Shown piece by piece: positions 24,471 to 30,017 of a DNA stretch of 34,165 nt. Position 1 is the stretch's first letter. Each line of letters begins with the position of its first letter. The translations under genes were made by a program, and so were the position numbers. The stretch comes from Caulobacteraceae bacterium (lineage in GTDB: Bacteria; Pseudomonadota; Alphaproteobacteria; Caulobacterales; Aquidulcibacteraceae), in assembly GCA_009773335.1 (NCBI GenBank), contig WRPF01000032.1:1-34165 (forward strand), written 5' to 3'. Below the pieces are notes generated by a model, which was given only the letters and a program-made list of their open reading frames with translations, ran no database searches and was not told the DNA's origin.

Positions 24471-25409
24471 ATGAAAACGAGCCTGACCGCCCCGCACTTC
24501 ACCGATGAGGACGCCGCGCGCGCCTATTACGAGGCGATCCGCTGGCCCGACGGTCGCGTCTGCCCGCACTGCGGCACGGTCGGCAACTCGGTCCTGCTTC
24601 AAGGCAAGTCCACGCGCCCCGGCCTCTACAAGTGCCGCGACTGCCGCAAGCCGTTCTCCGTCACCATGGGAACGATCTACGAACGCTCGCATATCCCGTT
24701 GCACAAGTGGCTCCTCGCGACGCACCTCCTGACGGCGTCGAAGAAGGGCATGAGCGCGCACCAGCTGTTCCGCATGCTCGGCTTCGGCTCGTACAAGACG
24801 GCGTGGTTCATGGCTCACCGCATTCGCAAGGCGATGGAGCCGACCGACAACGGCAAGTTCGGTGCTGGCGGCGGTGGCGTCGAGATCGACGAAACCTTCA
24901 TCGGACGCGATCCGTCGAAGAAACTCGGCGTGGGCTACGAACACAAGATGAAGGTGTTCGCGCTCGTTGAGCGTGACACGGGCCGCTCGCGTTCGATGGT
25001 CGTTGACCAGCTGAATATCGCGACGCTCGTTCCGCTGATCCGCGAGAACGTCGAAAAGGAAGCGCGCGTCATCACCGACCAAGCGGGCTATTATCGCATG
25101 CTGGGTAAGGAGTTTCGCCAGCACGACACGGTGAACCACGAGCGCAATGAGTATGTGCGCGGCGACACGCACACGAACACCATTGAAGGCTTCTTCTCCA
25201 TCTTCAAACGCGGCATGCGCGGTGTGTATCAGCACTGCGGCAAGCAGCACCTTCACCGCTACCTCGCGGAATTCGACTTCCGCTACACCAACCGCATTGC
25301 AGTCGGCGTCGATGACAATGCGCGCATGGTCAAAGCCGTACAGGGGACGGTCGGGCGTCGCCTGACCTACCGACCTCTTGGCGAGTCAGCCGAAGCCGTT
25401 ACGTCGTAA
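24471..25409 (+). CDS. IS1595-family (ISXO2-type) transposase
   Basis: This 312-aa transposase cuts and joins the ends of the element. An N-terminal zinc ribbon (CPHC at about residue 33, CRDC about 25 residues later) binds DNA. The catalytic domain carries the acidic residues in VEIDETFIGRD and RVITDQAGYY, and the third motif TNTIEGFFSIFKRGMRGVYQH, matching the DDE/DDN pattern of this family. The length is normal and there is no frameshift, so the enzyme appears functional. The ATG at 24471 lies 25 bases inside the left terminal repeat and is served by a promoter whose -35 is within that repeat. The gene converges on the 59-aa cargo gene. Confidence 0.95.
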   Translation: MKTSLTAPHFTDEDAARAYYEAIRWPDGRVCPHCGTVGNSVLLQGKSTRPGLYKCRDCRKPFSVTMGTIYERSHIPLHKWLLATHLLTASKKGMSAHQLFRMLGFGSYKTAWFMAHRIRKAMEPTDNGKFGAGGGGVEIDETFIGRDPSKKLGVGYEHKMKVFALVERDTGRSRSMVVDQLNIATLVPLIRENVEKEARVITDQAGYYRMLGKEFRQHDTVNHERNEYVRGDTHTNTIEGFFSIFKRGMRGVYQHCGKQHLHRYLAEFDFRYTNRIAVGVDDNARMVKAVQGTVGRRLTYRPLGESAEAVTS

Positions 25410-25424
25410 GCTGCGGTTTCGGTA

Positions 25425-25444
25425 TCGCTCGCGCTGGCGAGTGA
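25425..25444. terminator. Possible terminator hairpin after the transposase
   Basis: TCGCTCGC and GCGAGTGA pair (one G-T pair in RNA) around a four-base loop, 15 bases after the transposase stop and 12 bases before the end of the convergent 59-aa gene. There is no T-run, so termination efficiency is uncertain. Confidence 0.35.
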
Positions 25445-25456
25445 AGCGGCGCCGGT

Positions 25457-25636
25457 TCAAGCCTTAGCTGGCGCGCGCTTCTTCTTTTTCGCGGCAGGCT
25501 TCTTCGCCTTTTGAGGTTCAGGAGGCGTCGCCAGCATCTTGCGGATCACCGCGTCGCGCCGACGCGCGATCTCCTCTTCCGAAAAGTCGGCGTCGGCCTC
25601 TGTGGGCGCGGGTTCGTCAGCGGGCTTCCGCGTCAT
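25457..25636 (-). CDS. 59-aa basic passenger protein, unknown function
   Basis: This small gene lies inside the IS1595 element. It encodes 59 residues: an acidic first half (DEPAPTEADADFSEEEIARRR) with a short predicted helix (ARRRDAVIRKMLATPPEP), then a Lys/Ala-rich tail (KKPAAKKKKRAPAKA) like those of DNA- or RNA-binding proteins. Its ATG overlaps the stop of the upstream 94-aa gene as ATGA, so the two are translationally coupled. Size, pairing and charge recall toxin-antitoxin or regulator pairs, but no known toxin or antitoxin motif is recognised. It could be a DNA-binding accessory protein of the element. Confidence 0.7.
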   Translation of the reverse strand: MTRKPADEPAPTEADADFSEEEIARRRDAVIRKMLATPPEPQKAKKPAAKKKKRAPAKA

Positions 25637-25917
25637 GGGCGTGCGACTTCTAGCGCTCTCAGGTTGAGACGTACCGCCGACCTCCAGAGATCTAGAAGGA
25701 GCGCCCGGTCGCCAGCGTCGAACGCCGCCCGGAGCCGACCGAACAGATCGGCGTCGAACTGGAATACAGCCTCGGAGGGAAACCCAACCCCGCTTCCGTC
25801 GTCACCCTTGGTGGCATTATAGGCGGACGGATTGACCACGTATGTCAGCCCGCGCCCCGACGCCACCGCAATCCGTCGAAGCGGTTCGTCGCCATAAGCC
25901 CTTGCAATACATAGCAT
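25633..25917 (-). CDS. 94-aa passenger protein, unknown function
   Basis: This 94-aa soluble protein begins MLCIARAYGDEPLRR, continues with a beta-rich part (GLTYVVNPSAYNATKG, GSGVGFPSEAVFQFD) and ends in two helices (FGRLRAAFDAGDRALLLDLWRSAV). I recall similar unnamed small proteins in alphaproteobacterial mobile DNA but cannot name a family. The start at 25917 has GGAG ten bases upstream, itself within a small hairpin. The longer frame to 26145 runs across the divergent promoter region and the DUF5343 start, so it is unlikely. The gene is coupled by ATGA to the 59-aa gene and divergent from the DUF5343 gene across 184 bp. Confidence 0.7.
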   Translation of the reverse strand: MLCIARAYGDEPLRRIAVASGRGLTYVVNPSAYNATKGDDGSGVGFPSEAVFQFDADLFGRLRAAFDAGDRALLLDLWRSAVRLNLRALEVARP

Positions 25918-25927
25918 TTTCGACGGT

Positions 25928-25947
25928 CTCCGCGATCTTTTGCGGAG
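25928..25947 (-). promoter_or_regulatory. Hairpin covering the ribosome binding site of the 94-aa gene
   Basis: Read on the minus strand, CTCCGC and GCGGAG pair around an eight-base loop, and the GGAG that would serve the 94-aa gene is the 3' arm of the stem. Folding would hide the ribosome binding site and lower translation of the coupled pair. Whether it is a switch or a constant brake cannot be seen from sequence. Confidence 0.4.
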
Positions 25948-26101
25948 CGTACTCACATCGCGATGCCGTTCAACCGTCCAAATGGCTGCAATCCTGACCC
26001 CTAACCCCACGCGGACAGACGTGGTTCCGGTTGGGATTCCACGCTCTTGCGCGATGCCCGCGCACCCGCTACAGGGGAATGCACGCTTCGTGAGGTTGAC
26101 C

Positions 26102-26848
26102 ATGTTTGACGCTGATATTCCGGGTGACCCGAAGGGCGCAGCCAAGACGCCGCCCTACATCCCGTGGAAGACCTTGATCACGCTGGTGGAAGACTTCCGC
26201 ACCAACGGCTTGCCGCCCCGGATCGATAACTCCGTGCTCCGCCGGTTCTCCGGCGGCGTCGGGTCCCAGATCAAGAGCGGTTTCCGCTCCATGGGGTTTA
26301 TGGACGATCAGAGCCGCCCGACACCGGAGCTGGACGCCTTCGTCAAAAGCTACGGTACCGACGCGTTCCCCGGCGACGTAAAGAAGATGATCGCGCGCAC
26401 GTATCCCTTCCTGACGGGACTGGACCTTCTCACAGCCACACCGTCGATGTTTGCGGACGCGTTCAAGGAAGGCACCAACGCCAAGGAGGACGTCCTCCGG
26501 AAGTGTCGGACTTTTTTCTTGCAGGCTGCGGGTGTTGCAGGCGTCGAGGTCGGCCCGCGCCTCGCGAACGCCTCGTTCCCGCGCGCGCGCGGGCCGGCTG
26601 GCGCGAAGAAGGTTGCGAAAGCACGCAGGGAGCTAGGTAGCGGCTCTGGCGGCTCTGGCGAAACGCCGCCGTTCACTCCGCCGCCCATCCGGGAGCCAGA
26701 GAAACGCGACCCGGTCGAAGTCCTCATGTCGATCCTCGACATGGATGCGATGGACGACAAGGAGTCCGAAGCGGTCTGGACGCTCGTGAAGTTTTTGAAG
26801 CGCCCTGTCACCCGGCGGAAGTCTTCCGACGTGTCGGAGGACGTTTAG
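26102..26848 (+). CDS. DUF5343-like passenger protein
   Basis: This 248-aa cytoplasmic protein is carried by the IS1595 element. Residues 15-165 resemble the DUF5343 domain: PPYIPWKTLITLVEDF, then LPPRIDNSVLRRFSGGVGSQIKSGFRSMGFMD with DQSRPTPELDAFV, then a helical part ending in KCRTFFLQAAGVAGVEVGP. The order suggests winged-helix-like folds. A Gly/Ser/Pro linker (GSGSGGSGETPPFTPPP) joins a short C-terminal helical module (PVEVLMSILDMDAMDDKESEAVWTLVKFLKR). The start at 26102 has GAGG six bases upstream. The DUF3800 gene follows 129 bp downstream on the same strand, so the two may be co-transcribed. No biochemical function is known to me for the family; a regulatory or DNA-binding role is inference. 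Confidence 0.8.
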   Translation: MFDADIPGDPKGAAKTPPYIPWKTLITLVEDFRTNGLPPRIDNSVLRRFSGGVGSQIKSGFRSMGFMDDQSRPTPELDAFVKSYGTDAFPGDVKKMIARTYPFLTGLDLLTATPSMFADAFKEGTNAKEDVLRKCRTFFLQAAGVAGVEVGPRLANASFPRARGPAGAKKVAKARRELGSGSGGSGETPPFTPPPIREPEKRDPVEVLMSILDMDAMDDKESEAVWTLVKFLKRPVTRRKSSDVSEDV

Positions 26849-26977
26849 ATGGAGCCGCCTTAGCGAACCCCGCCCGGCTTGAGGTTGCATCTCGTGCCGG
26901 GCGGCAGGCGCCGGAAGGGCGTCACGGGTGCCGGGGGCGGAAGCTCCCGGCGCTCACTGCACTAGAGACATGGTATC

Positions 26978-27796
26978 ATGCGTCACTACTATGCGTACAT
27001 CGACGAGGCTGGGGATGAGGGCTTCGGCAAGCTGAAGACGGGCGACGCTACCGGCGGCCAGTCAATGTGGCTTGCTCTGGGGGCGATCGTCGTCAGGGCC
27101 GAGAACAATCTTCGCGTCATACCTTGGCGTGACGAAATCCTAGCGCTGTTCCCCGGGAAGAAAGATCTGCACTGGAAAAACTTGAAACACGATCAGAAAA
27201 AGGTCGTGTGTCGAAGCTTGGCTGATCGGAAATTGGGGATCGCTTTGGCGATGTCTCACAAGATCACGATACCTGGCGGTCGATATGAGGCGCTCTTTAA
27301 ACAGCCCCAGCACCTCTACAATTATCTCGTTCGATGGCTGCTGGAGAGGCTGATAGTGGCGTGCGAACTCGCTGCCGCACCCGAACCAGCGTGTCTGCAT
27401 CTCGTATTTTCGCGCCGCGGCGGCACGAACTACACCGTTATGCGCAAATACCTCACGTTCCTCGCTGACGGCAGAGATCTCATCAAAGCGCCGAGAAGAA
27501 CTAACTGGGGCGTGCTGGATATCGACGGGATCGAGGTTGAGGATCACTCAAAGAAAGCTGGTCTCCAGCTCGCGGACTGCGTGACCAGCGCGTTCTTCCA
27601 AGCCGTAGAGCCGAACCGGTTCGATGATACCGAACCTTCGTATGCGCTGACGTTGGCGCCTCGCTTGATCAAAGGGCGGACGGGAACGGACGGGCTCACC
27701 GTGGTCCCCAACATTGTAAAGGCACGGTGCCGACCATCTCAGGCTGACTTCATCCGTGAATGCTGGAGAAAAAGTGGGCAGGCCCCCGGCTCCTGA
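26978..27796 (+). CDS. DUF3800 family protein (RNase H-fold-like)
   Basis: This 272-aa protein shows the DUF3800 hallmarks: an N-terminal YIDEAGDEG strand with acidic residues, a middle block LHWKNLKHDQKKVV, and the C-terminal KAGLQLADCVTSAFFQAVE with a conserved Asp. The family is predicted to share an RNase H-like fold, with these acidic residues as a metal site, so a nuclease activity is possible but not demonstrated. It is the second plus-strand cargo gene of the IS1595 element, after the DUF5343 gene. A GC hairpin (around 26930-26949) lies in the gap between them. No good ribosome binding site precedes 26978. DUF3800 genes are often found in mobile DNA and defence-rich regions, which fits this setting. 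Confidence 0.88.
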   Translation: MRHYYAYIDEAGDEGFGKLKTGDATGGQSMWLALGAIVVRAENNLRVIPWRDEILALFPGKKDLHWKNLKHDQKKVVCRSLADRKLGIALAMSHKITIPGGRYEALFKQPQHLYNYLVRWLLERLIVACELAAAPEPACLHLVFSRRGGTNYTVMRKYLTFLADGRDLIKAPRRTNWGVLDIDGIEVEDHSKKAGLQLADCVTSAFFQAVEPNRFDDTEPSYALTLAPRLIKGRTGTDGLTVVPNIVKARCRPSQADFIRECWRKSGQAPGS

Positions 27797-28116
27797 TTCA
27801 CATCGCAAAGGATGCTGCCAGCCTCTCGGCCAACTCGGAGTGGTTCCGGCGCGTGCCTGCCCGACCATCTATGTAAGCGATTCCGGCGAATCTGACAAGA
27901 GTCCCCGGACTCGAATTCAGATAGCAGTCAACGGGAACAAAACAAGAATCTACATATAGCGGCCGATTTTGCGCGCCGCCCCAATATATAGCATTCGATG
28001 GGCAGCTGCAAATAAATGCAGTTCAGAGCAAGAAAAAGGGCCCAATCGTCAAGATCAAGCTTCTCCCGACCATAAATAGAACGTGGGCATTCTCCCACAT
28101 TAACTAAGGAGAAGTC
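27797..28116. other. 320-bp AT-richer stretch inside the element, no gene recognised
   Basis: This stretch follows the DUF3800 gene and is visibly more AT-rich than the surroundings, with several TATA-like runs (around 27952-27960 and 27984-27990) and A-rich tracts. A minus-strand frame of 103 codons crosses it but also runs through the small plus-strand gene at 28117, lacks a ribosome binding site and does not look like a protein. A short hairpin GTGGG-CATTCT-CCCAC (about 28084-28099) sits just before the next Shine-Dalgarno sequence. It probably holds the promoter of the 52-aa gene. Confidence 0.5.
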
Positions 28117-28275
28117 ATGAGACTGTTCAGGAAACCCCGTTATATCATCATCTGGATCGACCCTTGGGGCGATACCTTTCACATCCACTGTGAGGGTCGG
28201 GCGACGGCCCGGCACCTCATTCGCAGCGGGGTTGAGCAAGGTCTCGTCGTACGGACGATCCCGTTGGATAGGTAG
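28117..28275 (+). CDS. 52-aa passenger protein, unknown function
   Basis: This small ORF encodes 52 residues (MRLFRKPRYIIIWIDPWGD, then TFHIHCEGRATARHLI, ending VRTIPLDR). A perfect Shine-Dalgarno sequence (AAGGAG) lies six bases before the ATG, the strongest in the element. The N-terminus is basic then hydrophobic (RYIIIWI), followed by a pattern compatible with beta-beta-alpha-beta, a compact domain. It lies downstream of a small stem-loop and within the right third of the element. I do not recognise the family. The coding call rests on the ribosome binding site and protein-like composition. Confidence 0.6.
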   Translation: MRLFRKPRYIIIWIDPWGDTFHIHCEGRATARHLIRSGVEQGLVVRTIPLDR

Positions 28276-28361
28276 CCGCTGGGCGCCTTGGTGGCTGACC
28301 GCCGCCGAGGCGCGCCCGGAACGGCAGGATCAGGACGAAGCTGATCCATGCCGCCCAGACC

Positions 28362-28490
28362 TTAGTCGTCAGACTCTTCTGACCGGTCTCGCTTCGCTCG
28401 TAACCGAAGTAGAATTCGGGTTACGGGCTTCAGGGCCCACCATTCCGCGGCTGAAAAGCCCGGAAGCGGCGGTCGGATATAATCACTCAT
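28362..28490 (-). CDS. Possible 42-aa small protein near the right end of the element
   Basis: On the minus strand, GGAGG lies five bases before an ATG at 28490, followed by 42 codons (MSDYIRPPLPGFSAAEWWAL, then KPVTRILLRLRAKRDRSEES). The strong ribosome binding site and sensible composition argue for a gene. Directly after residue KP, a second frame reads EFYFGYERSETGQKSLTTK and a hydrophobic WAAWISFVLILPF segment but has no start codon of its own. The locus may therefore be a frameshifted remnant of a longer protein. The switch coincides with an inverted repeat (28400-28424). Function unknown. Confidence 0.4.
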   Translation of the reverse strand: MSDYIRPPLPGFSAAEWWALKPVTRILLRLRAKRDRSEESDD

Positions 28491-28555
28491 CGTGACCTCC
28501 AAAACGCCCCGCCAGCCAGAACTATATAGGGTCCGCCGACACCACCCCTAGCGTC

Positions 28556-28579
28556 TGGTATGTCAACGGGATAATCGCC
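28556..28579 (-). repeat. Right terminal inverted repeat of the IS1595 element
   Basis: Perfect 24-bp reverse complement of the left end. Its TTGACA faces inward on the minus strand, but no matching -10 box at the right spacing is present there, so it probably lacks the promoter activity of the left end. Confidence 0.93.
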
Positions 28580-28587
28580 CTTTGTAG
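28580..28587. repeat. Target-site duplication, right copy
   Basis: CTTTGTAG directly follows the right terminal repeat and equals the sequence at 24415-24422. Confidence 0.9.
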
Positions 28588-29054
28588 GGGACCTAATTGC
28601 AGTCGTGGTGCAGAAGGATGGAGAGCAGTCGCGATCCCTGACCGCAGAAGATTTGGCTGTACTGCGGCTCACAGAAGAAGAAGCATGGAATTTGGCCTTC
28701 ACCAATTTGCGAGCGCAGATTGGTGCACTGGACCGCACGACGAATGCGCAAGGCGCGGAGGTCGTTACTGCCTCTTCTGGCCTTGCCCTGAGCAATCTTC
28801 TGCTGCCGGAAACGTGTAGAGCGGGTGGCGGGAATTTCGACGCTTTCGTTGTCGACAGGGCGACCTACTTTTACGCTGATCAGCGGGTGCCGAGCGCAAC
28901 TTCGATGTTGGCGGGTTACGCCGGCCAACTATTGCAGACCAGTGAAACATTATCAGATCAACTTATCTCGTGCATCGACGGAAATTGGTACGCGTCGGTA
29001 TTCGACGGGGTCAACACGTGGCGACCTGCTGGCGAAGGAGCGATTCAGCGTTAG
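28580..29054 (+). pseudogene. 3' part of the lipoprotein gene split by the IS1595 element
   Basis: This is the remainder of the interrupted gene. The frame FVGDLIAVVVQKDGEQSRS runs on from the left fragment once the element and one duplication copy are removed, ending at the TAG at 29052-29054. The stretch LTAEDLAVLRLTEEEAWNLAFTNLRAQIG is similar in pattern to DUF1444-type proteins. The part after it (LPETCRAGGGNFDAFVVDRATYF and following) has two further Cys. A GTG at 28605 could allow internal initiation of a 149-aa product, but it would lack a signal peptide. No ribosome binding site supports that. Confidence 0.85.
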
Positions 29055-29103
29055 GCCGCGCAGCAGCGTGAACGGCAGATTCCGGCGAAACACCCGATCT
29101 CAA

Positions 29104-29192
29104 CCCTCATCCTGAGCCTGTCGAAGGAGGAGGGGCTCGCGGGAAGGTCGATGCCAAGGCGCCCTCGCCCTTCGACAGGCTCAGGGTGAGGG
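29104..29192. repeat. Palindromic intergenic repeat, copy 2 (reversed)
   Basis: The same 24-bp inverted arms as copy 1 lie at 29104-29127 and 29169-29192, with one mismatch between the arms. The 41-bp centre matches the reverse complement of the centres of copies 1 and 3, so this copy is in the opposite orientation. Similarity with copy 3 extends outward to include a GCAAAAGCGCTT segment (29199-29210 on the other strand) and CGGGTGTTTCG, giving about 130 bp in all. It separates the split lipoprotein gene from the convergent hydrolase gene. Confidence 0.88.
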
Positions 29193-29233
29193 CGCGAAGC
29201 GCTTTTGCAGAAGTCCCGCACTGGGGAGAGTGC

Positions 29234-30001
29234 TCAGCCTTTGGCGCACGCCCCGTGCAGCTCATCCATGACCGCGCCGAGCAGCGCGAGATCGGGCGGC
29301 GTCGACAGGCGGTGATCGCCGGCTTTCACGAACAGCGTGCGCACGTTCGTGCCTGTGAGCCGTTCGGCGATTTCGAGGGAGAGCGCCCAGGGCACGTCGG
29401 GGTCGGCCTGTCCGTGGACGATGCGGACCGGGCCATCGAAGGGCAGCGCGGCGTCCATCATCAGATGCCTGCGGCCGTCCTCGATCAGCGCGCGGGTGAT
29501 CGGCGTGGGCGTGGCGTCGTAGGCGGACGGGCGCAGCCACACGCCTTTCTCCATCACGTCGGCGCGCGCGGCGTCGCCCATCTCCGGCCAGATCAGGCGC
29601 TCGGTGAAATCCGGGGCGGGCGCGATCAGCATCAGACCCTTCACGCGGTCGGGCCGTGCGCGGACGATGAGCAGCGCAAGCCAGCCGCCCATGGACGACC
29701 CGATCAGGATCAGCGGGCCCTCGGTGACGGAATCGATAAGTCCCAGCGCGTCGGCGAGCCAGATGCCGATGGTTCCGTCCTCGAACCGGCCGCCGGACTG
29801 GCCGCAGCCGGTGACGTCGAAGCGCAGGAAGGCGCGCCCTGCTGCGTCGGCGCGGGCGTGCAGGTATTCGGCCTTGGTTCCGCCCATGTCGGAGCGGAAA
29901 CCGCACAGCCAGACGAGCGTGGGCGTAGCGCCCGCCGACCGCTGGAAGGCGATGCGGCTTCCCAGCATGTTATCGGAGAACTCGGTGACGCCGATGGGCA
30001 T
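29234..30001 (-). CDS. Alpha/beta hydrolase
   Basis: This 255-aa cytoplasmic serine hydrolase has the nucleophile elbow GSSMGG (Ser in about the middle of the first half), the acid in HGQADPDVPW and the catalytic His in AGDHRLSTP. An early strand TLVWLCGFRSDMGG supplies the oxyanion hole. Sequence features resemble the palmitoyl-thioesterase ABHD10-like group of alphaproteobacteria, but the substrate is not determined. The start at 30001 has an AGGAGG seven bases upstream, which settles it against the longer frame to 30328. It is divergent from the GT4 glycosyltransferase, with start codons only 16 bp apart, so its promoter must lie inside the neighbouring coding region. Confidence 0.88.
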   Translation of the reverse strand: MPIGVTEFSDNMLGSRIAFQRSAGATPTLVWLCGFRSDMGGTKAEYLHARADAAGRAFLRFDVTGCGQSGGRFEDGTIGIWLADALGLIDSVTEGPLILIGSSMGGWLALLIVRARPDRVKGLMLIAPAPDFTERLIWPEMGDAARADVMEKGVWLRPSAYDATPTPITRALIEDGRRHLMMDAALPFDGPVRIVHGQADPDVPWALSLEIAERLTGTNVRTLFVKAGDHRLSTPPDLALLGAVMDELHGACAKG

Positions 30002-30017
30002 GAACCATCCTCCTGTT

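Larger units (their letters stand above)
24423..28579. mobile_element. IS1595-family transporter element with passenger genes, 4,157 bp
   Basis: The element is bounded by perfect 24-bp inverted repeats (24423-24446 and 28556-28579, beginning GGCGATTATCCCGTTGAC) and flanked by an 8-bp duplication. It encodes an IS1595/ISXO2-type transposase next to the left end. Downstream are cargo genes unrelated to transposition: a coupled 94-aa/59-aa pair on the minus strand, a DUF5343-like protein and a DUF3800 protein on the plus strand, and small ORFs near the right end. Plain IS1595 elements are about 1 kb; cargo-bearing versions are known in this family. Intact ends, an exact target duplication and an intact transposase point to a recent and potentially active insertion. 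Its base composition is more AT-rich in places than the host DNA, especially 27797-28116. Confidence 0.93.

Noticed and set aside
25633-26145. 170-codon version of the 94-aa gene
   Set aside because: The extra N-terminus is antisense to the DUF5343 start and its leader region, and reads as non-protein sequence; the internal ATG has GGAG upstream.
27797-27900. tRNA-like GC pattern after the DUF3800 gene
   Set aside because: No acceptor stem, no T-loop consensus and no CCA could be fitted.
27928-28239. Minus-strand open frame of 103 codons inside the element
   Set aside because: No ribosome binding site, crosses the AT-rich region and is antisense to the better supported 52-aa gene.
24415-28587. 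Reading the element as having 6-bp duplications with longer terminal repeats
   Set aside because: The terminal bases allow it (TTTGTA), but IS1595 elements typically make 8-bp duplications and CTTTGTAG fits exactly; either way the restored gene is the same.
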